28,247 bases of DNA from Candidatus Staskawiczbacteria bacterium RIFCSPLOWO2_01_FULL_38_12b (GCA_001820255.1 MHPA01000010.1:1-28247); one strand, 5' to 3'; numbered from the stretch's first letter, positions 1-6,294 are shown. The notes: a model not told the origin generated them from the sequence alone. Program-made: numbers and translations.

Positions 1-44
1 GATCCAAAGCGTGTTTGAATCGTCCAAATTTTCAGACCGATATT

Positions 45-64
45 GCATTTCGTAATTCACAGTA
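45..64. repeat. Terminal repeat of a MITE-like element, rest outside the window
   Basis: The 20 bases GCATTTCGTAATTCACAGTA are identical to the right end of the element at 18461-18636 and are the reverse complement of its left end. The outer TA abuts the broken GxxExxR gene. Bases 1-44 would be element interior but do not match the interior at 18481-18616, so this may be a longer or different member of the same end-family. The other end lies beyond the window. Confidence 0.7.
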
Positions 65-317
65 CTATAACACTACCTTCAACCAGAAAATCAAAAAAAT
101 TCCTACCAATCACTTTTTCTTGATATTTTAAAGGAAAATGTACTTGTTCTAGGAACTTTAATCCTTTCATTAAAAATGCTTTTGAAAGCGCCTTTTGGTA
201 ATACTTTTCATGATAACCCGGACCCAATTCATTAAATACCTCAAACGCACAACCCACAATCCTATAACTTAATTCTGGAAATAAAATGTCTTTTCTTTTT
301 AATTCTTTCTGAGTCAT
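57..317 (-). pseudogene. GxxExxR family protein, 3' truncated by a repeat insertion
   Basis: The 86 residues match the start of the GxxExxR family (PDDEXK-like, about 120-130 residues, function unsettled): the motif AFEVFNELGPGYHEKYYQKAL is split across residues 23-43, and DFLVEG follows near residue 76. Family members normally run on after VIVE-L-K with a conserved acidic and lysine core. Here the frame goes V-I-V and then enters the 20-base repeat at 45-64, whose CTG TGA supplies a foreign Leu and the stop. The putative nuclease-core residues after that point are lost, so this is most likely a dead gene. It starts about 30 bases after the prfB stop and has no Shine-Dalgarno. Confidence 0.75.
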
Positions 318-351
318 TTCGTTATTCGTAAATTCGAAACAAAATTCGTTA
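318..351 (-). repeat. Word-repeat junction between prfB and the GxxExxR gene
   Basis: From the prfB stop codon to just before the next ATG the minus strand repeats the word ACGAATAACGAA twice, with GAATTT variants between. This is the same CGAAT vocabulary seen at 26650-26757. The arms here are direct rather than clearly inverted, so it may be a remnant of a longer element. Confidence 0.5.
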
Positions 352-1447
352 TTCGTTGATTACTTTTATCTCCGCAGAAATAAACTCATCCAGGTCTCCG
401 TCCAGTACTCCTTGGGTGTCGGACGTTTCCACTTGGGTCCGTAAATCTTTTACCATTTGATAAGGGTGCAATACATACGAGCGTATCTGGTTCCCCCAGG
501 AAGCGGAAATTTGGTCTCCTTTAATATCTTTTATTTCTTTTTGGCGCTGCTGCTGTTTTAACTGATATAGTTTGGCATAGAGCATTTTCATGGCATGGTC
601 CCGGTTTTTGCCCTGCATGCGTTCCGTTTGACAGGCAACCACGATGCCAGTGGAAATATGGATAATCCGTACAGCTGACTCGGTTTTATTGACATACTGG
701 CCTCCCGGACCGGAAGACTTAAATGTTTCCAGTCGTATATCTTCCGGTTTTATTTCTATTTCACTTTCATTCTCGCCTATTTCGGGCAGTACTTCCACTA
801 GCGCAAACGACGTATGGCGCAACTTTTGCGAATTAAACGGCGATATGCGCACCAGCCGATGCACTCCGGTTTCGTTTTTTAAAAAACCGTACGCATGGCT
901 TCCCCTTACTTCCAGGGTAACCGATTTAGTGCCGATTCTTCCTTCGGGGCCTCCCGCTTCTCCAAACGACTGATGCAAGACTTGTACCTTAAATCCTTTT
1001 TTTATGCAATACCTTTCATACATTCGCAGCAACATAGTCGCCCAATCTTGCGCATCCACTCCGCCAGCTCCCGAAAATATTTCCAGCAAGGCGTTTTTTT
1101 GGTCATACTTTCCAGAAAGAAATATCCTGAATTCTTCTTTTTCTATGCTTTTGTTTAATTTTTCACACAGCTTTTCAACATCGGTGGCATCTTGCGATAA
1201 TATTTGTAATTCCTTGATATCTTCAAGCTCCCTTTGCAAATTTTGCGCCAATAATACCTCTTCTTTTAATTGAGCGATATTCTGGCTTATTTTTACCGCC
1301 TCCTGGTGGTTTTTCCAAAAATCCGAATGCTGGGTTTGAACTTCTAGCTCTTTTAACTCTTTTTCTTTGCCTATAACATCAAAGACGGTCCACTAAATAA
1401 TGGACCCTTTTTTCTAATGCCTCAATTTCTAATAACATATTGCTCAT
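349..1447 (-). CDS. prfB: Peptide chain release factor 2, programmed +1 frameshift
   Basis: RF2 recognises UGA and UAA and triggers hydrolysis of peptidyl-tRNA. The gene reads as a 23-codon leader frame from ATG at 1447 to an in-frame TGA at 1379-1381, then shifts +1 at CTT-TGA-T so that CTT is followed by GAT. The joined product is 365 residues, the usual RF2 length. The codon-recognition tripeptide SPF lies near residues 202-204 and the catalytic GGQ near 248-250 (GPGGQYVNKTESAVRI). The shift site is that of many bacterial prfB genes and makes synthesis depend on RF2 supply. No good Shine-Dalgarno precedes the ATG. An annotation that starts at 1251 would miss the N-terminal 65 residues. The pyrC terminator lies just upstream. 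Confidence 0.96.
1378..1406 (-). promoter_or_regulatory. RF2 recoding site: CTTTGAT with an upstream stem-loop
   Basis: On the minus strand the slippery heptamer CTTTGAT sits at 1384-1378. Just before it GGTCCA and TGGACC (1406-1401 and 1392-1387) form a perfect 6-bp stem with an 8-base loop. Its 3' strand covers the place where the E. coli site has its AGGGGG stimulator; the remaining SD-like match (GTGGA) is weak. The frameshift itself is established for this family; the role of the stem is inference. Confidence 0.85.
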
Positions 1448-1484
1448 GTTTTTAACTCTATCATATTTTTCAAAAAAATTCAAA

Positions 1485-1518
1485 AGAAAAAAGCGTGCTT
1501 TTGGTAAAACACGCTTAT
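1485..1518 (-). terminator. Rho-independent terminator after pyrC
   Basis: Minus strand AAGCGTGTTTT, loop ACC, AAAAGCACGCTT with one bulge, followed by a T run. It ends the pyrD-pyrC transcript about 10 bases past the pyrC stop and separates it from prfB. Confidence 0.85.
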
Positions 1519-1527
1519 TGAAGACGA

Positions 1528-2562
1528 TTACAATAGTTTCCATTGCAGGGCTTCGCCTGCCATAAATGGCACCACATTTCCGTAGATTTCCGGAACTGTC
1601 CATGCCTCTTTAATGAGAGTTATTTTTTCAGTGGCTGGTTTTAATCCATAAAACTCTGCCCCAAAATCGCAAGCAAATTCCTCAAGATAACTAAGGCCGT
1701 TTGCTTTTTCAAAAATTTCCGCCAGTAATTCGGGCAATATAGGGGCTGAAAACACCCCACAAGCTCCTCTAGCACATTCCTTTTTTTCTCTGGGATGAGG
1801 AGCCGTATCCGACCCCAAAAAGAATTTAGGATTGCCACTTATGACCGCACTAATTAACGCATCACGATCTTCAAAATCCTTTGGGATGGGCATACACATA
1901 TTGTGCGGCCGGATACCATCGCCCACCACATCATTTAATGTGGTGCAAAGATGGTGGGCGGTAATGGTTGCGTTGATGTTGGGCCCCAAGTGCCGTATGG
2001 TTGCTACCGCCGCTTTGGTGGTAATGTGTTCAAGAACCATCTTAAGCTTGGGAAATCGGTCGGCCAGCCGCAAAAACGTGGGCAAAAAAACTTCTTCCCT
2101 TTTGGTAACCAGGGTTCTTGGCAAATCCAACTCACCATGGATTAACAGAGGCATGCCAAGAAACTGCATCGCTTCAAAAGTTTCCAGAGATTCTTTTGAA
2201 AAAAAGTTGCGCAGTCCTTCATTGGAATTTGTAGTAACTCCAAGGGGATACACTTTTCCGGCAACCGCTCCAACTTTATGCGCGCGAGCCACGATTTCAG
2301 GGGTGGTATTGTCCCTGATTTCAATGGTCATCAATGGCTTAAAGTTTGGCCTGGGACGCAGTTGATCAAGCGTTCTTTCAATTTCGCTGTTATACCAAAC
2401 AACATCTTCGGCCGTAAGAATGGCGCGGGGCCGGGTATTTGGCATAACAATGGCATGGGAAGCATACTTTGCAGTAAAAGGCACAACCAGCTGTAGCATT
2501 TCATCATTTCTAAAATGCACATGGGCGTCAAACAAACGAGGCAAAGTAAGTGTGGTTATCAT
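1528..2562 (-). CDS. pyrC: Dihydroorotase (PyrC type)
   Basis: Converts carbamoyl aspartate to dihydroorotate in de novo pyrimidine synthesis. At 344 residues it matches the short PyrC class (E. coli 348). The zinc and catalytic residues are in place: HVH at 14-16, the lysine that is carboxylated at 103 (AGKVYPLG), histidines at 142 (LLIHGEL) and 179 (VLEHITTK), and aspartate 252 in LGSDTAPH. The start ATG overlaps the stop of the dihydroorotate dehydrogenase gene as ATGA, and GGAGG lies 6 bases upstream inside that gene, so the two are translationally coupled. A terminator follows. Such a strong SD is unlike the neighbouring housekeeping genes. Confidence 0.96.
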   Translation of the reverse strand: MITTLTLPRLFDAHVHFRNDEMLQLVVPFTAKYASHAIVMPNTRPRAILTAEDVVWYNSEIERTLDQLRPRPNFKPLMTIEIRDNTTPEIVARAHKVGAVAGKVYPLGVTTNSNEGLRNFFSKESLETFEAMQFLGMPLLIHGELDLPRTLVTKREEVFLPTFLRLADRFPKLKMVLEHITTKAAVATIRHLGPNINATITAHHLCTTLNDVVGDGIRPHNMCMPIPKDFEDRDALISAVISGNPKFFLGSDTAPHPREKKECARGACGVFSAPILPELLAEIFEKANGLSYLEEFACDFGAEFYGLKPATEKITLIKEAWTVPEIYGNVVPFMAGEALQWKLL

Positions 2563-3509
2563 GACTTCCTCCAGGTAAGAGAATTGGCGCGTTGAATAAT
2601 CAAAGCAACTTGCTTTGGATCATAAAACGCTACCGTTCCTATGCCGACGGAATCTGCTCCAGCGTTGCGGTATCTATCCACATCGTCGGGACAGAAAATA
2701 CCTCCAAGGCCATTGATGTTTTTTTCAAAACCGAGGTCGCGCAGTTTCTTAATGTAATCGCAATTCAATGGCAAAAGTTTTGGACCTGATATTCCCCCGC
2801 CTCCCAAGCGCGCTAGCGGCGAAACATCTTTGCCAAATATTTCTTTACCAAGACTACGGTAGTTATATTTTACCGTATTACCGATACAAATCCCGTCACA
2901 GTACGGATTGCCCTGCAATTCCCTGATTGCTTCCACAGGCGCCGTATCAACAGCAAATTTTTCTTGCAGAGGCCAACCAAGCACACTAAGAATTTGAAGC
3001 CCCTTTTCAGACTCTTTCACAATTTCGCTAACATTGATACTGTGTCCGGTGTTGGGACAGGAACGATTAAGTTGGATGTAAATCGATGGCGCAATAAAAT
3101 CGGTTTTATGCTCTCCGATAATATCAGCTATCCGAAACAGTTCGTCAAGCCGTTTTTCCAAAGTAGCTTCCACTGCCATGATGGAAATACCGAATGGCTC
3201 GGTGCGATTTTGCCATTGGCCGGTTTGGAGTGCGCCGCAAATGCCCGGACCCGGTAAACCCATAACATTAAGGGTATGCCTGGAAGAAAAATGCATCCGA
3301 GCCCACGAAGGGAAAATAAATTCCCAAAAATACCAGGCACTCTTTACGTTCCCAGATCGCTCAAGCAATGTCTGGGTTTTACTGGTAAATGTCATTCTCT
3401 CAAAATTCGGATTTCTACCCGGAATTTTGTAATGCAAATGCCCTTCACCATAATGGCCCTGGACGCCCGCAGCACCAATACACCTGCCAAATACTGACAT
3501 TCTATCCAT
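2559..3509 (-). CDS. pyrD: Dihydroorotate dehydrogenase, class 1A-like
   Basis: FMN-dependent oxidation of dihydroorotate to orotate, the step after PyrC. The 316-residue protein has the FMN/substrate lysine region TSKTQTLLERSGN (42-54), NVMGLPGPGI (81-90), the active-site loop LNRSCPNTGH with Cys151 as the presumed base, and the phosphate-binding glycines LGGGGISG and GLGGIFCPDDV. The Cys and the NxMGLPxxG motif point to the soluble class 1 (1A-like, fumarate-reducing) rather than the membrane class 2 with Ser; that subclass is inference. AAGGAG stands 6 bases before the ATG. The gene lies downstream of the interrupted tRNA and the rRNA methyltransferase with no terminator between, so all may share one transcript. 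Confidence 0.9.
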   Translation of the reverse strand: MDRMSVFGRCIGAAGVQGHYGEGHLHYKIPGRNPNFERMTFTSKTQTLLERSGNVKSAWYFWEFIFPSWARMHFSSRHTLNVMGLPGPGICGALQTGQWQNRTEPFGISIMAVEATLEKRLDELFRIADIIGEHKTDFIAPSIYIQLNRSCPNTGHSINVSEIVKESEKGLQILSVLGWPLQEKFAVDTAPVEAIRELQGNPYCDGICIGNTVKYNYRSLGKEIFGKDVSPLARLGGGGISGPKLLPLNCDYIKKLRDLGFEKNINGLGGIFCPDDVDRYRNAGADSVGIGTVAFYDPKQVALIIQRANSLTWRKS

Positions 3510-3552
3510 GACGGACTCCTTAAGTTGACAAAGAGCAAACCTTAAATCACAG

Positions 3553-3735
3553 AGCCACTTACAAGAATCGAACTTGTGTCTACGCTTTACCTGCCCGCCA
3601 TTTGCCTGAGCCGATGGCCAGATTTGAACTGGCGACCTACTCTTTACGAAAGAGTTGCTCTACCACTGAGCTACATCGGCAAATATGCGACGACGGGCGG
3701 GCGAAAGCGTTGTTCTACCACTTAACTAAAGCGGC
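3553..3735 (-). tRNA. tRNA-Thr interrupted in the anticodon loop by another tRNA gene
   Basis: Two halves of a cloverleaf flank a complete tRNA. The 5' half (3735 to about 3704) holds acceptor GCCGCTT, TA, D-arm GTTA-AGTGGTA-GAAC, A, and anticodon-stem strand ACGCT followed by TT. The 3' half (about 3591 to 3553) holds AGCGT, a 4-base variable loop, T-arm ACAAG-TTCGATT-CTTGT, acceptor AAGTGGC and discriminator T. All stems pair (one G-T in the acceptor, one A-G in the D-stem), giving 71 bases. The junction allows loop TTGGTAA (anticodon GGT) or TTCGTAA (CGT); both are Thr, and T73 and the GCC start fit Thr. The insert is about 112 bases, bounded by GCCCGCC and GGCGGGC, which pair. It begins 4 bases after the methyltransferase stop. 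It may be a spliced gene or a pseudogene. Confidence 0.7.
3609..3680 (-). tRNA. tRNA-Thr(CGT), nested inside the other tRNA
   Basis: A complete 72-base cloverleaf: acceptor GCCGATG/CATCGGC, D-arm GCTC-AGTGGTA-GAGC, anticodon arm ACTCT-TTCGTAA-AGAGT with anticodon CGT, variable AGGTC, T-arm GCCAG-TTCAAAT-CTGGC, discriminator T. No CCA is encoded. It would read ACG threonine codons. It lies wholly within the insertion that splits the tRNA at 3553-3735 and has the same orientation and the same GTGGTAGA D-loop, suggesting common descent. Confidence 0.95.
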
Positions 3736-3739
3736 GCTC

Positions 3740-4558
3740 CTACTTTTTAATAACAAACACCAATTCGGTATCAAACCAGATTTCTATTATTCCCCACCCC
3801 TCTTTTTCTACCATACTTTTAAAATGATTGCGATAAAAATCCGCCATCCCAGCTTTTTTGCCACCCAAACTTTTTACCGGGAAAGAAACCACGATATATT
3901 TGCAAGATAATTTTTTAAGCAATTCCATGCCGGCATCTTTTTTTTGATGCTCAAGGCAAGGTAATAACTTTAATAAAAAAACTACATCGGCATATTCTAA
4001 TTGGTCGCACAATACATCGCCCAGGGCGACTGTTGCATTTTTAACTTTCAATATACCGAATACTTCGTTTAAAAAATCAGTTTGGTCTTGGTCAATATCA
4101 AAAGCTTGGTACTTGGCACTAGCCGGCAAATCCATCCAAAAAAGAGTTAAGGGATTTAATCCGCACGCGTAATCTATAACTGAATTTGGCACACCGGTAA
4201 CTTCAAATATTTTTTTATAAAAATCTGATAAAATAGGAATTCTTTCTGCCACCGATGATTGCAAGCGCAATATCGGCAAAACACTTTCCTGTGCACTTTT
4301 GCCCGATTTTATATCAGTTTCTAATCGAATCAATACTTTTTTAAAATTCGGGCGAGTAGCATAAAATGCTCCCCAAATTTGGTGCAACAAATTTTTTGCC
4401 TTTTTTTCAACTATTTTTTGATTGTTGTTTTTCAAAGAAAAATCCCGAACTATCCTATACATAGTTTTATCATAAACGCTTTTATACTTTTTGGATTTTT
4501 TAATATCCTGGCAAATCCGATCCACCAATTCTTTATTGTCCATAATATTGGGTGGCAC
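3740..4558 (-). CDS. 16S rRNA (guanine1405-N7)-methyltransferase homolog, ArmA/Rmt/FmrO type
   Basis: The 272-residue protein follows the whole family pattern of the aminoglycoside-resistance methyltransferases: LHQIWGAFYATRPNF (58-72), SSVAERIPILSDFY (101-114), the SAM-site motif DYACGLNPL (129-137), FDID (153-156), DVVFLLKLLPCLEHQ (191-205), VVSFPVKSLGGKKAGM (223-238) and ELVFVI near the end. These enzymes add a methyl group to N7 of G1405 in the decoding site and block gentamicin and kanamycin-type drugs. Whether this copy protects against a drug or is a housekeeping modifier is unknown. The start is GTG with AGAG 6 bases upstream; an internal ATG at 4543 is an alternative. It has its own promoter and runs into the tRNA-Thr and pyrD-pyrC without a terminator. 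Confidence 0.88.
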   Translation of the reverse strand: MPPNIMDNKELVDRICQDIKKSKKYKSVYDKTMYRIVRDFSLKNNNQKIVEKKAKNLLHQIWGAFYATRPNFKKVLIRLETDIKSGKSAQESVLPILRLQSSVAERIPILSDFYKKIFEVTGVPNSVIDYACGLNPLTLFWMDLPASAKYQAFDIDQDQTDFLNEVFGILKVKNATVALGDVLCDQLEYADVVFLLKLLPCLEHQKKDAGMELLKKLSCKYIVVSFPVKSLGGKKAGMADFYRNHFKSMVEKEGWGIIEIWFDTELVFVIKK

Positions 4559-4579
4559 AAAAATCTCTTTATTTTCCCC

Positions 4580-4608
4580 AGCTTATCACTACAAGAGACG
4601 AAAATCAA
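4580..4608 (-). promoter_or_regulatory. Sigma70-type promoter for the rRNA methyltransferase
   Basis: Minus strand TTGATT, 17-base spacer, TAAGCT, placed just after the preceding terminator and about 20 bases before the GTG start. The -10 match is moderate. Confidence 0.55.
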
Positions 4609-4644
4609 ATAAAAAAGATGGTTTAGTATTACCAAACCATCTTA
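4609..4644 (-). terminator. Rho-independent terminator after the zinc-ribbon gene
   Basis: Minus strand AAGATGGTTT / AAACCATCTT, a 10-bp perfect stem with a loop of 9 bases, followed by six T. Confidence 0.9.
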
Positions 4645-4653
4645 CCAATATCG

Positions 4654-4932
4654 TTATTTGAGCAACACGCTAACAAGCCTAATAGTCATGCGTCTATCGT
4701 GGCAATTGGGATTGGGGCAATCGAAATATAATAACGCATAGCCCCCCTTTTTAAATGCACCAATTAGGTTTGTTTTACCCTTGCAATTTGGGCATTTAAT
4801 TTCTTCAGAAAATATCTGTTGTGGAATTATCTCCGATGAAATCTTACAGGACTCGCAAATAGTACCAATACCTAAACTATTGATTCCATCTTCTACTTCA
4901 AGAAGACAACCCACGCATGTTTTCTTAGACAT
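4654..4932 (-). CDS. Small zinc-ribbon protein of unknown function
   Basis: A 92-residue soluble protein with four cysteine pairs: C6xxC9, C26xxC29, C47xxC50 (CPNC) and C72-x4-C77 (CPNPNC), which fit two zinc ribbons in tandem. I do not recognise a family beyond that. AAGGAG lies 6 bases before the ATG. It is a self-contained unit: promoter at 5225-5252, a long leader, the gene, then a terminator. Zinc ribbons often bind nucleic acid or mediate protein contacts; no function can be assigned. Confidence 0.85.
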   Translation of the reverse strand: MSKKTCVGCLLEVEDGINSLGIGTICESCKISSEIIPQQIFSEEIKCPNCKGKTNLIGAFKKGGYALLYFDCPNPNCHDRRMTIRLVSVLLK

Positions 4933-5224
4933 GACTTCTCCTTTGTAATTAGCCCTGCCTTGTCAAAGAACAGACGCTCCCTGCTCAAAATTGAGACAGA
5001 GAGTGTTTTTAATGGCGTAGCCCACGAGATTATTTGTATAAACAAAAAAAATCGCCTCGGGGGCAACGTCATCCAGTAACTCCTTGCATCTATCCCGATT
5101 AGGAAACTAGACTTTCGCACTACATCCATATGGACAAGTTGCGGACAGGACATCAAGGTCTAGACCCTTTGGCATTCCTGTTCTCTGAATACGTTATTTA
5201 ATTTTCAATATTCACAGTAAGCTG
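4933..5224 (-). other. About 285-base leader of the zinc-ribbon gene with possible small ORFs
   Basis: The strong promoter at 5225-5252 implies a long 5' leader. It holds a 22-codon ORF (5175-5107, MPKGLDLDVLSATCPYGC then four residues, weak AGGA ribosome site) and a 59-codon ORF (5072-4893) with AAGGAG 7 bases upstream that overlaps the zinc-ribbon start by 40 bases in another frame. A 10-bp perfect palindrome GGTCTAGACC lies at 5157-5166, and a small GC stem followed by eight T lies near 5043-5065. This could be an attenuator or coupled leader peptide. I match it to no known riboswitch or structured RNA. Confidence 0.35.
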
Positions 5225-5252
5225 AGTATAGCAAGTTAAAAAACCGTGTCAA
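5225..5252 (-). promoter_or_regulatory. Near-consensus sigma70 promoter for the zinc-ribbon unit
   Basis: Minus strand TTGACA (5252-5247), 16-base spacer, TATACT (5230-5225). It is one of the strongest promoter matches in the window. Confidence 0.85.
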
Positions 5253-5388
5253 GCTATCTCAAGCCCAAATAAAAAAACCTAAACAATAGAGCTCGGTTTC
5301 GTCTTTGAGAAACGATTGATAGTGATATAAAACATACTTTTTTGCCTGCCATTCGAAGCCTGCCTAAATAATACCACAATGCCGGAAA

Positions 5389-5441
5389 GCCCTTCTTCGC
5401 TAAAGCTACGAAGGGCCATTCTTCACTGTGGCGAAGAATGG
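5389..5441 (-). repeat. Two hairpins trailing tRNA-Gly
   Basis: Minus strand CCATTCTTC ... GAAGAATGG (5441-5416) is a 9-bp perfect stem whose first three bases are the encoded CCA of tRNA-Gly. The next hairpin is GCCCTTC ... GAAGGGC (5416-5389) with a further imperfect inner stem. No T run follows, so they look more like palindromic repeats than terminators. The rest of 5253-5388 shows no gene. Confidence 0.6.
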
Positions 5442-5512
5442 AGCGGGTAACGGGAATCGAACCCGTGTCCTGTCCTTGGGAAGGACAAGTTCTACCACTG
5501 AACCATACCCGC
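5439..5512 (-). tRNA. tRNA-Gly(CCC)
   Basis: Cloverleaf with acceptor GCGGGTA/TACCCGC, D-arm GTTC-AGTGGTA-GAAC, anticodon arm TGTCC-TTCCCAA-GGACA (anticodon CCC, reads GGG), T-arm ACGGG-TTCGATT-CCCGT, discriminator T and an encoded CCA. Unlike tRNA-Thr at 3609-3680, the CCA is in the DNA. Confidence 0.96.
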
Positions 5513-5520
5513 AACGCGAT

Positions 5521-5581
5521 AAAATTTTCTTTCAGAAAAATTTAAACGTTGCTGAAACGTTTAAATTTTCTTTGAAAATTT
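5521..5581. repeat. AT-rich inverted repeat between ftsB and tRNA-Gly
   Basis: AAAATTTAAACGTT and AACGTTTAAATTTT pair as a 14-bp stem around a short loop (5535-5570), with further AAATTTTC repeats outside. Role unknown; it fills the gap between the ftsB stop and the tRNA. Confidence 0.6.
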
Positions 5582-5602
5582 ATTACGTTTCGCAATTCAT
5601 GT

Positions 5603-6019
5603 TTATAAAAATAAATTAAATACCCACTGCCAGGCACCGCTAAGCCAGCCCAGCCAGGAACGCACCGCATCCTGGTTGGCATCGTTGCTTTTTTGAACCT
5701 GGCTTTGGGACATAACAAAAGAAACTACCTGCTCCCCCTCTCTTTGCAAATCCAATTCTTCCCTGGCTACTTCTTCAATATATTGGTCGTTGTTTGCCAT
5801 GGTTATGGAGCGGGTCAGCGTCTTGTTTTTTACCTCCGTATCTTTTATTTGGTTTTTTAAGTTTTCAACCTGGGATAAAAATTCTTGGTGTTTTTGGTAC
5901 ATATTAATATTGGCAAGGATTAAAAAAACCAAAATAACCATAGACAAAACCCCGCCTACATGCAATAAAACGGTTTCCCACGTGATTCCCTTTTTCTTTT
6001 TTTTAAAATCTGTTACCAT
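5603..6019 (-). CDS. FtsB/DivIC-like septum formation initiator
   Basis: A 138-residue bitopic membrane protein: lysine-rich cytoplasmic start, one membrane segment at 16-38, a coiled coil at about 40-72, then the family signature IEEVAREELDLQREGEQVV at 81-99. FtsB/DivIC proteins join FtsL and FtsQ/DivIB in the divisome and link septal peptidoglycan synthesis to division. I start it at ATG 6019; an in-frame GTG 12 bases earlier lies inside a repeat word (CGTGATTACTCC). It is divergent from the 35-residue membrane protein at 6122, with an inverted repeat spanning the two starts. No Shine-Dalgarno. Confidence 0.85.
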   Translation of the reverse strand: MVTDFKKKKKGITWETVLLHVGGVLSMVILVFLILANINMYQKHQEFLSQVENLKNQIKDTEVKNKTLTRSITMANNDQYIEEVAREELDLQREGEQVVSFVMSQSQVQKSNDANQDAVRSWLGWLSGAWQWVFNLFL

Positions 6020-6121
6020 TGGAGTAATCACGAATATACGAATTAAAAAATAATATACCAATATACAAATCACGACGATTCGTATATTTGGGAGTATTTG
6101 TATATTCGCGACTACTCCCAT
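6020..6121. repeat. Inverted repeat bridging two divergent start codons (CGAATATAC family)
   Basis: GGAGTAATCACGAATATAC at the left and its near reverse complement GTATATTCGCGACTACTCC at the right (two mismatches) enclose repeated CGAATATAC/ATATACCAA words. Each arm ends within 1-3 bases of a start codon: ATG of ftsB on the minus strand and ATG of the small membrane protein on the plus strand. The same arm sequence recurs at 15202 and 24529-24644. Confidence 0.75.
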
Positions 6122-6229
6122 ATGAAAATAAAATCAAAGAAAATTTTACAAGTCGTCTGGATAATCCTTATCAGCATGGTGGCCATAAGCACTGTTTTTT
6201 GGTCGGTAGGGGTGAACTTCTACCAGTAA
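6122..6229 (+). CDS. 35-residue single-pass membrane protein
   Basis: MKIKSKKILQ starts a basic N-terminus, followed by a hydrophobic helix at about 9-30 (VVWIILISMVAISTVFW) and a short tail ending NFYQ. Composition, clean start and stop, and a terminator 33 bases downstream support a real gene although it is short. It has no Shine-Dalgarno; its start is set at the end of the inverted repeat shared with ftsB. The divergent position next to a divisome gene suggests an envelope role, which is inference only. Confidence 0.65.
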   Translation: MKIKSKKILQVVWIILISMVAISTVFWSVGVNFYQ

Positions 6230-6261
6230 ACTGTTTCTTAGATTCTAACAATTTTTACAAC

Positions 6262-6294
6262 AAAAAACCAGACTGATTGCAGTCCGGTTTTTTT
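6262..6294. terminator. Terminator, probably bidirectional
   Basis: AAACCAGACT / AGTCCGGTTT stem with one mismatch and a 6-base loop, followed by T on the plus strand and preceded by A (T on the minus strand). It serves the small membrane gene from the left and the gene ending at 6308 from the right. Confidence 0.85.

Noticed and set aside
1379..1603. Separate 74-codon protein upstream of prfB
   Set aside because: Its last 23 codons are the zero-frame leader of prfB ending at the recoding TGA; the codons before 1447 overlap pyrC and its terminator.
1832..2365. 177-codon plus-strand ORF inside pyrC
   Set aside because: Antisense shadow; the minus strand encodes the complete dihydroorotase with all metal ligands.
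3591..3703. Group I intron in the outer tRNA-Thr
   Set aside because: The insert is about 112 bases of which 72 are a tRNA; no room for the catalytic core.
4933..5224. Structured RNA such as 6S, SRP RNA or tmRNA
   Set aside because: None of the signature segments could be found (no tRNA-like ends, no GGAAR tetraloop helix 8, no long central bubble).
5254..5514. 86-codon minus-strand ORF over tRNA-Gly (MRVWFSGRTCPSQGQ...)
   Set aside because: It is translated tRNA sequence; the cloverleaf with encoded CCA explains it fully.
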